The notes under the pieces are model-generated. The model was not told where the DNA came from. It did not search any database and worked only from the letters and a program-made list of their open reading frames with translations. From positions 434,001 to 498,000 of the forward strand of contig NZ_JAENII010000001.1 of assembly GCF_016595525.1 (NCBI RefSeq): a DNA stretch of 64,000 nt. The letters run 5' to 3'. Shown piece by piece: positions 9,271-17,348 of this stretch. Source of the stretch: Haloferula rosea. Its GTDB lineage: Bacteria; Verrucomicrobiota; Verrucomicrobiia; Verrucomicrobiales; Akkermansiaceae. Position 1 is the stretch's first letter. Each line of letters starts with the position of its first letter. The translations under genes were made by a program, and so were the position numbers.

Positions 9271-9317
9271 TTTTCGGCCCACGATGGCCGAGAAAACGCC
9301 CTTCTTCGGGGAAGGGC
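9271..9317. other. Two adjacent intergenic hairpins
   Basis: Two inverted repeats stand side by side in the gap between two minus-strand genes. The first is centred on CGGCC/GGCCG, extended by T/A pairs (9271-9295). The second is GCCCTTC/GAAGGGC around a TTCGGG loop (9298-9317). A third, stronger hairpin follows at 9336-9359. They may be RNA-stability or termination elements; no gene lies here. Confidence 0.4.
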
Positions 9318-9330
9318 TTCCCAAGGAATG

Positions 9331-9359
9331 CAAAAGGCCGGCATCGTGAGATGCCGGCC
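9331..9359 (-). terminator. Rho-independent terminator for the 9387-11006 gene
   Basis: A perfect 10-bp inverted repeat (GGCCGGCATC/GATGCCGGCC) with a 4-nt loop lies 27 bp past the stop of the minus-strand gene. On the minus strand the hairpin is followed directly by TTTTG. Strong stem plus short U-run is a standard intrinsic terminator, and it would separate this gene from the large sulfatase gene downstream. Confidence 0.75.
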
Positions 9360-9386
9360 AGTTTGAATGGTTGAAGCTTCTCCGGC

Positions 9387-11006
9387 TCAGGGGGTATTGA
9401 GACGGTAGAAGTTGGCCGGAGTGCCTGGGGTGGAAATCGTCAACTCGAAGTTGTCACCATTCTCGACCGGCACGCCGACGACTTGTTCCCACGCGTCCGA
9501 AGCACCCAGGTCCGTGGATTCCTCAAGCACGGCATTGGCGGGGGTGGCGATCGGCCAAACGAGAGTGATCTCTCCTGCGCCCGGGCCTTGGACGATGGAC
9601 AGGCTCAGGTCGGTCGGAGCGTTGAGATCACGGATGACCAGATAGTCGACGAGCACTTCGTCAGCAGCACCCCAGTCCAAGGTGTTGGTGTTGGCTGTCG
9701 TCCGGACCTGATCGAACTCGAGGCCTGTGGCTGCCATGGCGATACCCGACACGCAGTTTCCGATGCCGTCACCGAGTTGCCAGTGGACGTCGAAGGTGTC
9801 GGTGTCCAAGTCGGCGACCACCGAAACGTTCAGGTCGGTGATGGTGGTGACTCCGAAGTCGACTAGGGTTGTGTTGGTGTTTCCGACACGGGTTTGCAGG
9901 AGGAGGCTGCTGTTCTGCCGATGGAGACGGACGATGAAGAGGTCGGTGCCGGCGCCTTTGTCGCGCATCCCGAAGCCCACATTCGCGCCGGTCACATCAC
10001 CACCGGAAAGAGTGGCCGAAGGGACGAACCATTCCATGCCGAAGCGCCCGGTCGTCTGGTCCGGTGTGGTGATGTCACCGTTGCGGAAGATGCTGTCGGT
10101 ATCGCTCGTGCCTTGGGTGAAGACCATGTTTCCGCCCGAAGTCACGGCATTGTCGGCGTTTCCACCCAGCGTGCCGGTGCCCGCGTCGTTCTGGGCGTTG
10201 CCGAGGCTTTCGCCGTCGATATTGAATTGCCAGTCCTCGATGGCCGGTGCGACCGGAGGGTCGGTGTAGGTCGAGAGTGTCAGGAAATCGACCGCCACTT
10301 CGTCCGTGGCGCCCCAGTCGGTCGCATTCGTGCTGGCGTAGAGGCGGAGGCGGTCGAGCGTTGATCCGGTGATATCCATCGGGATGTTCGTCTGGCATCG
10401 TTGAGGCTGGCCGTCCGGAGTCCAGTAGACATCGTAGGTGTCGCTATCCATGTCGAAGATCACGCGGACTTCGAGTGGGCCGGTGAGACTGGTTTGCGCG
10501 AAGTCCTCCAGATCGGTGTTGAGGCCGGTGGAGCTGTTGCGTCGCTGGAGGCGGAGGTCGCCATTTTGCTTCTGGAGGCGGACATTCAGCAGGTCGACGT
10601 TGCTCGAGTTTCGAACTGTGAATCCGACATTGGCACCAGTAGCATCCCCGCCTGCCAAAGTCGCGGACTGGTAGGTGAAGGCGAGTTCGAACTTGCCGGT
10701 GGTGGCACCTGGTGTGGTGACGTCGGTCGTGCGGAACAAATTGTCGGTGGATTCATCGACTTCGGTGGTCTCCGGGTCGTCGACGCTGACGGAAAACACC
10801 AGGTGGCCTGAGCCGTCGGTGGCGACGTTTGCGACGTTACCGGCCCACGCGGCGGTGCCTGCTGAGTTGACGAGGCCAGTGAAGGGAGTGTCGGCGGCTT
10901 CATTGAACTGCCAGTCCTCGAGCGTGCTGGCCGAAGCGGGTGACGAGCCGACTCCTACGACAGCCATGAGGCTGAGGAGAGTGGTCAGTGAATTGGATGG
11001 TTTCAT
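9387..11006 (-). CDS. Secreted protein with tandem EDWQF beta modules
   Basis: Exported 539-aa protein of unknown function. The start chosen is MKPSNSLTTLLSLMAVVGVG, giving a signal peptide cleaved near ASAS; the frame is open further upstream but without coding character. Two tandem ~215-residue modules follow, opening LEDWQF (residue ~29) and IEDWQF (~257). Each then has an F-R-x-x-D-(I/V)-T-T-P motif, a TTG(K/R)F strand, GANVGF, an xLRLQ/SLLLQ strand, a D-x-D-(S/T)-D-T-(Y/F)-D-V stretch and a closing DWGA.DEV. The same module occurs once in the neighbouring 1204-aa sulfatase. The last ~70 residues form a C-terminal beta module ending FYRLNTP, also shared with that sulfatase. The fold resembles concanavalin/LamG-like beta sandwiches, so glycan binding is possible, but this is inference. 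Confidence 0.8.
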   Translation of the reverse strand: MKPSNSLTTLLSLMAVVGVGSSPASASTLEDWQFNEAADTPFTGLVNSAGTAAWAGNVANVATDGSGHLVFSVSVDDPETTEVDESTDNLFRTTDVTTPGATTGKFELAFTYQSATLAGGDATGANVGFTVRNSSNVDLLNVRLQKQNGDLRLQRRNSSTGLNTDLEDFAQTSLTGPLEVRVIFDMDSDTYDVYWTPDGQPQRCQTNIPMDITGSTLDRLRLYASTNATDWGATDEVAVDFLTLSTYTDPPVAPAIEDWQFNIDGESLGNAQNDAGTGTLGGNADNAVTSGGNMVFTQGTSDTDSIFRNGDITTPDQTTGRFGMEWFVPSATLSGGDVTGANVGFGMRDKGAGTDLFIVRLHRQNSSLLLQTRVGNTNTTLVDFGVTTITDLNVSVVADLDTDTFDVHWQLGDGIGNCVSGIAMAATGLEFDQVRTTANTNTLDWGAADEVLVDYLVIRDLNAPTDLSLSIVQGPGAGEITLVWPIATPANAVLEESTDLGASDAWEQVVGVPVENGDNFELTISTPGTPANFYRLNTP

Positions 11007-11284
11007 GGGTTTCGAGTAAGATTCGTGGTTTGAATGATCGGAACCATAGTGAGTGCCATTGGATGAAATCAACAAGGCGCTATTGTGGTGAAGAACGGTG
11101 GGTTTAAGTTGATAAAACGCACTTTGCGTCCGTTTCTTGCAATTCCTGATGGTGCTGATTGATCGGTTTCTGGATGCGATAGTGCGTTCCTGCATGGTTT
11201 CGAGGACGAAAATGGCTGCGGGGTTCCCTTGAGCAAGGCGCAGGGATCGGGGAAGGTTCGGAAACTCAAATCCGAATCCTCTTC
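11007..11284. other. Divergent intergenic region
   Basis: This 278-bp gap separates the minus-strand beta-module gene from the plus-strand pseudopilin gene and must hold promoters for both. It is visibly more AT-rich than the flanking genes. No RNA gene, clear operator repeat or convincing promoter pair could be singled out by eye. Confidence 0.5.
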
Positions 11285-11983
11285 ATGAAAACCCATTTCT
11301 TCAAACCAACCCGCGCCGCAGGTTTCACCCTGGTCGAACTTCTTGTGAGTATCGTCATCGTGGCGGTGCTTGCTTCGGTGGTCTTCGCCGTTTCGATCCG
11401 CGTGAAGTCGAAAGCGAATGCTGCCGGTTGTGTATCGAACCTCCGTCAGGTCGGCAGCATGATGAATGCAGCGGCTGTGGAAAACAGCGGCATGTATCCT
11501 CATGGCGGGCCACCCAAGGGGTGGATTCGTCGTCTGGTGTCCGAGGTTGATACCAGTTATCCGGATACCGGTGGTCCGGCGGATGGTCCCTTCTTCAAGG
11601 ATGGAGCCGGGAACATCTTCAATTGTCCTGCCGACAAGGATGGGTGCCGCGAACTTCATAAGAGCTACCTTGGCAATCCATGGGTGCTCGGGATGAAGGA
11701 CGGGGAGGGTGAGTGGCTCGGAAATGGTGCCTTTTCCCCGCGGCGTGTGCAGTCGATTCGCCAACCGGCCCGCACCTTCCTCATCGTCGAGGACTGGACC
11801 CGCGATGCGCCGCTGTGGCGTGGCAACGGCCTCCGTTACCGGGGTGATCTCAACAAGGATGCTGAGAACCCTGCCCACGGAGAGGGGCGGCACTTCCTCT
11901 ATGTGGATGGGCATGTCGAGTATCTCGCCAAGGACCCGGGCATGACCGACGAAGGTTATGCGGTGCACTACCAGGGCCGATAA
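11285..11983 (+). CDS. Type II secretion-type pseudopilin, H-X9-DG family
   Basis: Protein of 232 aa with a type IV pilin-like leader: a short basic stretch, then AAGFTLVELLVSIVIVAVLASVVFAV, with the Gly-Phe cleavage site and the conserved Glu five residues after it. Prepilin peptidase would cut and methylate it. The hydrophobic N-terminal helix continues into SIRVKSKANAAGCVSNLRQVG, typical of DUF1559/GspG-like proteins that are very numerous in Planctomycetes and Verrucomicrobia. Near the C-terminus, GRHFLYVDGHVEYL fits the H-X9-DG style signature of this family. The true role (pseudopilus, secretion or substrate display) is unknown. It lies 37 bp upstream of the GH94 phosphorylase and may share its transcript. 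Confidence 0.87.
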   Translation: MKTHFFKPTRAAGFTLVELLVSIVIVAVLASVVFAVSIRVKSKANAAGCVSNLRQVGSMMNAAAVENSGMYPHGGPPKGWIRRLVSEVDTSYPDTGGPADGPFFKDGAGNIFNCPADKDGCRELHKSYLGNPWVLGMKDGEGEWLGNGAFSPRRVQSIRQPARTFLIVEDWTRDAPLWRGNGLRYRGDLNKDAENPAHGEGRHFLYVDGHVEYLAKDPGMTDEGYAVHYQGR

Positions 11984-12020
11984 GCGTGTTCGATTCACTT
12001 TCTTTCCTTCTGACTCAGTC

Positions 12021-14483
12021 ATGAAATACGGTTACTTTGACAACGATCGGCGCGAGTACGTGATCACCGATCCCAGGACCCCGGTCAAGTGGGTCAACTA
12101 CATCGGCTCGCTGGCCTTCGGCGGTATCGTCGACCAGACCGGTGGTTCTCTGCTGTGTGCCGGTGATCCGGGGTTGAACCGGATTACCAAGTACATCCCG
12201 CAGCTCCCGGCATCGGACTTCAAGGGCACCACGCTCTATCTGAGGGTGCGGGGGAAGGACGGGGTTGAGTTGATCAGCCCCTTCTTCACTCCCCGCCTGG
12301 ACGCATTTGATCTCTATGAATGCCGGGTCGGGTTGTCCTATCAGACGATCGTCAGTGAGATCCGCGGAATCCGCACCGAGGTGACCATCTTCGTGCCGAC
12401 CGGCGAGTCCGTCGAGTTGCGTGATATCCGGGTGACCAACCTCCGCGACGATGAAGTGGATGTGGAAGTGGTGCCGGTCGTGGAGTACAGCCACTTCGAC
12501 GCGCTCAAGCAGTTTGCCAACGCCGACTGGGTGCCGCAGACGATGATGAGCGAGGCACTGCCAATCGATGCCGATCATCTCGCCCTCCTCCAGTATCCCT
12601 TCCTGAGGAAGGACGGCGCGGTGAACTATCTGTCCGCCAGCGGGGCGGTGTCGTCCTTCGAGAGCGACCGGAAGATCTTTCTTGGTGGAAACGAATATGG
12701 CACCTGGCGTGAACCGCTGGCCCTGGCATCCGGGCACCCGCTATCCTGCTACGAGGCCCGTCGTGGGGACAACATCGGTGCACTGGTGCTGCCGCTCGGA
12801 ACGCTCCAGTCGGGAGCAGAGGAGCGGGTGGTTGCCATGCTCGGGCAGGCCGAGCGCGACGAGATCCGCACCACCGTGACGAAGTACTGCAACCATCATG
12901 AAGTGGATGCCGCGTTCGAGAGGTTGGCGGATTTCTGGAGCGCGAACCTTTCCGTGTTCGAGTGCCGCACGCCGGACCCTGACTTTGATGCCATGGTCAA
13001 CGTGCACAATCCGCGGCAGTGCTACATGACGATGAACTGGTCGCGCTACCTTTCGCTCTATCAACTCGGCATCGGAACCCGGGGACTTGGTTTCCGTGAC
13101 AGCTCGCAGGATGTCATGGGCGGACTGTCGGGTGCGCCGGGCGAAGCGAAGGAGTTGTTGCGCAAGCTGCTGAGTATCCAGAAGCCCGATGGATCCGCGA
13201 TGCACCAGTTCTATCCGGCGACGATGGAGGCCGACTGCGGGGATGCCGAGGAGGAGAAGGATAATGGCAAGCTGGTCTATGGCGATGACCACCTGTGGAT
13301 CGTGTCCGCGGTGTGCGCCTACCTGAAGGAGACCGGTGACCGTGATTTCCTCGATGAGAAGATCACCTACTACGATGCTAGTCTTTCCATTGACGGACGA
13401 CCTGATGGAACGGTGATGGAGCACCTCTGCAAGGCGCTTGCCTGGACGAAGGAGAATGTCGGTGACCATGGCATCCCCTTGCTCGGGTTCGCGGACTGGA
13501 ACGATTGCGTCAATCTTCCCGGCAAGGCGGAGAGCATGTTCAATGCCTGTCTCTACGGGCTGGGCCTGCGTGAGATGATCGAGCTCTGCGAGCACCTGGG
13601 GCATGATGACCTGGCGGAACGCTATCGGGGTGATCACGCCGACATGCGGCAACAGGTCAACGAGGTTGCCTGGGACGGGGATTGGTACGTGCGCTACTTC
13701 ACCGAGCAAGGTGAGGCGCTCGGCTCGAGGAACAATGCCCATGGAGCGATCTACACCAACGCCCAGTCGTGGGCGGTGATGGCAGGGTTTGCACCGGAAG
13801 AACGGGCAAGTCGTGCCTTGGATTCAGTGCGCGAGAAACTCAACACGCCCTTCGGGATCAAGCTGAGTGGTCCGGGATACAACCAGTATGACCCGGAAAT
13901 CGGTGGAGTGACGACCTATCCGCCCGGTGCCAAGGAGAACGGCGGCATCTTCCTGCATTCCAACCCCTGGGTGATGATCGCCGAGACGATGCTTGGACGT
14001 GGCGACCGTGCCTTCGAATACTACTCACAGATCAACCCGGCGAAACGCAATGACGACATCGATCTGTTCGAGGTGGAACCCTATTGCTATCCGCAGAACA
14101 TCCTCGGGGACGAGCATCCCCAGTTTGGCCTCGGCCGGAACAGCTGGTTGTCGGGCACGGCATCGTGGACCTATCAGGCGGCGACAAAGTTCATCCTCGG
14201 CATCCGACCCGGGCATGACGGGTTGGTGGTGGATCCCTGCGTGCCGAGTTCCTGGGACCGCTTCGAAGTCACCCGTCGGATCCGTGGCGCGAGCTACAGG
14301 ATCGTGGTGGAGAATCCGCAGGGAGTGTCGCGGGGGGTGGCTTCCATCACCGTCGACGGCAAGGCCTTGGACGGCGGAGTGATTCCTTACTGCGACGGCG
14401 GCGAACATCTCGTCGAGATCACGATGGGTGAGGAGTCTCACGGCGTGGTCGAGGATGTCACGGAATTGGCGGCTGCCGGGTGA
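12021..14483 (+). CDS. GH94 disaccharide phosphorylase (cellobiose/chitobiose phosphorylase family)
   Basis: Inverting phosphorylase of family GH94, 820 aa from ATG; the frame is open 21 codons upstream but that part overlaps the pseudopilin stop. The start MKYGYFDNDRREYVITDP is the family hallmark. The catalytic Asp lies in GFADWNDCVNLPG (residues ~491-503). The C-terminal half carries the (alpha/alpha)6 barrel features, such as NAHGAIYTNAQSWAVMAG and SWLSGTASWTYQA. It would split a beta-linked disaccharide with phosphate to yield a sugar 1-phosphate plus a free sugar. No signal peptide, so cytoplasmic. The N-terminal region (TGGSLLCAGDPGLNRITKY) differs from textbook cellobiose and chitobiose phosphorylases as I recall them, so substrate is left open. 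Confidence 0.9.
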   Translation: MKYGYFDNDRREYVITDPRTPVKWVNYIGSLAFGGIVDQTGGSLLCAGDPGLNRITKYIPQLPASDFKGTTLYLRVRGKDGVELISPFFTPRLDAFDLYECRVGLSYQTIVSEIRGIRTEVTIFVPTGESVELRDIRVTNLRDDEVDVEVVPVVEYSHFDALKQFANADWVPQTMMSEALPIDADHLALLQYPFLRKDGAVNYLSASGAVSSFESDRKIFLGGNEYGTWREPLALASGHPLSCYEARRGDNIGALVLPLGTLQSGAEERVVAMLGQAERDEIRTTVTKYCNHHEVDAAFERLADFWSANLSVFECRTPDPDFDAMVNVHNPRQCYMTMNWSRYLSLYQLGIGTRGLGFRDSSQDVMGGLSGAPGEAKELLRKLLSIQKPDGSAMHQFYPATMEADCGDAEEEKDNGKLVYGDDHLWIVSAVCAYLKETGDRDFLDEKITYYDASLSIDGRPDGTVMEHLCKALAWTKENVGDHGIPLLGFADWNDCVNLPGKAESMFNACLYGLGLREMIELCEHLGHDDLAERYRGDHADMRQQVNEVAWDGDWYVRYFTEQGEALGSRNNAHGAIYTNAQSWAVMAGFAPEERASRALDSVREKLNTPFGIKLSGPGYNQYDPEIGGVTTYPPGAKENGGIFLHSNPWVMIAETMLGRGDRAFEYYSQINPAKRNDDIDLFEVEPYCYPQNILGDEHPQFGLGRNSWLSGTASWTYQAATKFILGIRPGHDGLVVDPCVPSSWDRFEVTRRIRGASYRIVVENPQGVSRGVASITVDGKALDGGVIPYCDGGEHLVEITMGEESHGVVEDVTELAAAG

Positions 14484-14636
14484 GGCGGGATTCGAGGTCC
14501 TTTTTCCATCATTCATCCCGCGGGAAGTTTCGGTCACGGAATGAGGCCGAACTCCCGCTCGATGGTCGGCATCGGGCATTGCTGCCTGGGGTGTTGATCC
14601 GGGCTGGCGCAGAGACTGCGTTCAGCGTCCTGGCTT

Positions 14637-15410
14637 TCACTCAAACGCATACTTCCCGTCGACGATGCTGGTGTCCGGCGGGCGGCGGGTCTTTTCGAAG
14701 TGGTCGTGGCCTTGCTTGAGGTTCTTCCAGAAATCGAGATGCTTGCTGGAGGCGGCACGGCGCATGCGGGTTTCGGTCATGCGGAAGGGAAAGAGGTGGA
14801 TGCGGATGAAGGGTTGGCCGTTGGTGAGGGCGGCATCGCAGAGGGTGTAGATTTCCTCGATCTTTTCGTCGCTCATGGCGAGGCAGCCGATGCTGACGCA
14901 ATTGCCGTGAACCATGATGAAGGAGCCGGTGCGTTTGTGATGCCGGTCGTAGGCGTTCGGGTAGCCGATGTTGAAGGCGAGGTGGAAGGTGGAGTCGGGT
15001 TTCATGCCGGAGCGGGCGAAGAAGTAGAAGCCCTCGGGGACCTGGCGGTCTCCTTCGGCGGTCTTCGGTCCGAGGGCGCCGGAAGCGGCGGCGATGGGAT
15101 AGCTGCGGAAGAGTTTGAATGTCTGGGTGCCGGGTTCCTGCACCCAGAGTTCGAGCACGTTCTCTTCCTTGTAGGCGCGCAGGAATACAGGGTCACCGAA
15201 GCGGAGTTTCTTCGCTTCCAGATCGCGGGTGAGGGATGCGCGGACGCGCTGGGCGGCGGCCTTGGCCCGTGCGGGCCCTGGCAGGGATGAATCGACAGCG
15301 CGGTTGGCTGCGGTGGTGCTTTCCTCGTCCACGGTGCTGGTTTCTGAGTCGGTGTCCTGACTCCGGCAAGAGCAGAGGACGAGAGAGAGGATGAAGAGAA
15401 GCGCTTTCAT
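14637..15410 (-). CDS. YafK-type L,D-transpeptidase lipoprotein
   Basis: Predicted lipoprotein of 257 aa: MKALLFILSLVLCSCRSQ gives a lipobox ending at Cys13 or Cys15, followed by an Asp/Glu/Thr/Ser-rich linker. The YkuD catalytic domain has FIMVHGNCVSIGCLAM, with the catalytic His and the S-x-G-C Cys. The surrounding sequence (EENVLELWVQ, GPKTAEGDRQVPEGFY, FNIGYPNAYDR) matches the YafK/DpaA subgroup. Members act on peptidoglycan or on bonds to peptidoglycan; the E. coli member cleaves the Lpp-peptidoglycan link, so either synthesis or hydrolysis is possible here. Its ATG overlaps the stop of the upstream VanW-glycosyltransferase gene as ATGA, which implies translational coupling. Confidence 0.9.
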   Translation of the reverse strand: MKALLFILSLVLCSCRSQDTDSETSTVDEESTTAANRAVDSSLPGPARAKAAAQRVRASLTRDLEAKKLRFGDPVFLRAYKEENVLELWVQEPGTQTFKLFRSYPIAAASGALGPKTAEGDRQVPEGFYFFARSGMKPDSTFHLAFNIGYPNAYDRHHKRTGSFIMVHGNCVSIGCLAMSDEKIEEIYTLCDAALTNGQPFIRIHLFPFRMTETRMRRAASSKHLDFWKNLKQGHDHFEKTRRPPDTSIVDGKYAFE

Positions 15411-17218
15411 GCAGGCGCGGCGTGGTCGGCGGTGGCGGTGGCGGGAGGTGCGGGACTTTCGGTGTGAAGGGATTGGATGGCGTCGGCGAGGAGGGTGGGG
15501 TTGGGTTCCGGGAGGGTACGGAGCAGGGGGTGTTGGGGAAGGCCGCAGGTGGAGGTGGCGATGACGGGGATGCCGTGGGCGAGGGCGCGCAGGGCGAGGC
15601 GGGGTTGGTGCTCGACCCAGGCGGGAAGGATCAGGGCGTGGCAGGTGGGCAGATCGGAGAGGGTGGCGGGATGCCAGCGGATGGACTCAAGTGGATCGTC
15701 AGCAGAGTCTTCACGGGCGCGGCCGAGGACCAGGAGTTCGTGGTCGGTCCCTTCGAGGGCGGCGGCCAGTTCGTGGATGCCTTTTCGTCCAAGCGGGGAG
15801 CAGGGGAGGAAGAGCCGGAGAGGTGCCGAGCTGTCGTGGGGTGGACGGGTGCCCGGGGTGGTCGGGTGCGGCATGTCCCAGTCGATCAGCCATGCGCGGT
15901 GCCCGAAGTGGCTGGCGAGGGCGCGGTGCGGGGTGATCAGTCTTCCCGCCTGCTCGAGGGCTTCGGTCTCGGAGCGGACGAGTTCGTCATCGGCGCGGAA
16001 ATCGCCGAGGGTGGGTGAGTCCGGTTGCTGCCGGGAAGCGGTGTCGAGGCGCCGGTGGAGTTCGGCCAGCGGCCAGCGGGTGACGAGGACGTCGAAGGTC
16101 CGGCCCCCTAGGGTCCCGAGTTGCCAGAGGTGAGGGAGGAGGTTCTGGCTGACGACGAGGTGCCGGCACTGCGGAGAGATACGGTGGTCGTAGTAGCTTG
16201 CGAGGTCGGCGTCGGCCCTGAGGAGGGCTGCCTGCCGGATCGCACCCTGGGCGGGCAGCCGGCGTTGCTGGATGGAACGGCGGAGGGTGGGGATGGTCGC
16301 GTGGCAGGCGACTGCGTGGCCGGGTGGATTCCAGCGGTAGTTGGGTTTTCGCCACTTGTGTCCGTCGAGCGGAGTGAACCAGTGATCTCCCTCGCGGGCG
16401 TGTCCGGCACACCAGCGATCTAATTCCGGCCAGCGGGCATCGAGGAAGAAGGCGGAGTGGCCGAGGGCGGGCGCGTGGGAGGTGATGGCGGAGGGGTGCC
16501 GGAAGCACTCGGTTTGATTGCAGGTGAGGCAGTCTCCGGTCGCGGGCGGTCGCGGCAGTTCGGTGGCTTCGGTTTTCCGTGATACCACATCGATGGGGGA
16601 GCCGCTGCGCATGCGGACTGCCAGGGTGGTGGCATCGAGACGGACTTCGAGGCGCCAGGCGACGGGGGCCCGGAAACGAAGGTCGACGTAGTTCCAGAAG
16701 ACGGTGGCGTCGCGATCCTTCTCGGCGTCGGACCCGGGGATGGTGCGTGAGTGGGCGTGGCGTTCGACGATTTCCAGACCGGCGGCGAGGGCGGCCTGAT
16801 AGAGCAGGCCGGAGAGTTGGCACAGTCCGCCACCGCGGGAGGGGACGAGGCATCCTTCGCGGAGTTCGCGGCCGATGGTGTAGCCGCGGCTCCGGGTGGT
16901 GCGTCCAAGTTGGCGCCAGAAGCTGAAGATTCGGCCTGCGGGGACTTCGATGCCGTCGAGGGCGCGTGCGGCGACCCGGAGGTTCTCGATCTTTCCGGCA
17001 GTGAGTGGAAATTCGGCGGGCGTGGTCTGGGTCCACAGCGGGGACTCAGCGGAGCCGAGGACCGGAGCGTCTTCAAGGCTTTGTGCGCGTGGGTGACGGG
17101 CGGGGCGGTGGCGGAGATCCCAAGCGGCCCGGCGGCATTGGAAGACGCGGGTTTTCAGTCCGAAGAGGAGGGCTTCGAAGCGGCTGGGGAGTTCGCGGGT
17201 GTTGGGGTCGGAAGACAA
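15407..17218 (-). CDS. VanW-like domain fused to a glycosyltransferase-like domain
   Basis: Protein of 603 aa. The N-terminal half (~70-260) is VanW-like: EVPAGRIFSFWRQLGRTTRS, GYTIGRELREGCLVPSRGGG, LCQLSGLLYQAALAAGLEIVE and the R.AHSRTIPGSD region. A Cys-containing linker (GDCLTCNQTECF) follows. The C-terminal ~250 residues look like a GT1/GT4-type glycosyltransferase C-lobe: LRLFLPCSPLGRKGIHELAAAL, LLVLGRA, and HALILPAWVEHQPRLALRALAHGIPVIAT. The two domains in one chain are unusual. The start is a TTG; no ATG lies nearby and the upstream RBS is weak, so the N-terminus is uncertain. No signal peptide is seen. It overlaps the L,D-transpeptidase gene by 4 bp, linking it to cell-envelope modification. 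Confidence 0.75.
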   Translation of the reverse strand: MSSDPNTRELPSRFEALLFGLKTRVFQCRRAAWDLRHRPARHPRAQSLEDAPVLGSAESPLWTQTTPAEFPLTAGKIENLRVAARALDGIEVPAGRIFSFWRQLGRTTRSRGYTIGRELREGCLVPSRGGGLCQLSGLLYQAALAAGLEIVERHAHSRTIPGSDAEKDRDATVFWNYVDLRFRAPVAWRLEVRLDATTLAVRMRSGSPIDVVSRKTEATELPRPPATGDCLTCNQTECFRHPSAITSHAPALGHSAFFLDARWPELDRWCAGHAREGDHWFTPLDGHKWRKPNYRWNPPGHAVACHATIPTLRRSIQQRRLPAQGAIRQAALLRADADLASYYDHRISPQCRHLVVSQNLLPHLWQLGTLGGRTFDVLVTRWPLAELHRRLDTASRQQPDSPTLGDFRADDELVRSETEALEQAGRLITPHRALASHFGHRAWLIDWDMPHPTTPGTRPPHDSSAPLRLFLPCSPLGRKGIHELAAALEGTDHELLVLGRAREDSADDPLESIRWHPATLSDLPTCHALILPAWVEHQPRLALRALAHGIPVIATSTCGLPQHPLLRTLPEPNPTLLADAIQSLHTESPAPPATATADHAAPA

Positions 17219-17348
17219 GGTGGCTGAGGAATCTAGCGCCGCCGCCGGTGAGTTCTATTTGAAGGGCAGGTGAAGAATCGGGATGGCGGGATGCGGGCGG
17301 TCGGGTTTTGAGGTTGATGGATGGGGTGGGGGATGAGAAGGGCATGGC

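Noticed and set aside
14485-14521. Possible terminator after the GH94 gene
   Set aside because: The only inverted repeat is 7 bp with a loop over 20 nt and no T-tract after it.
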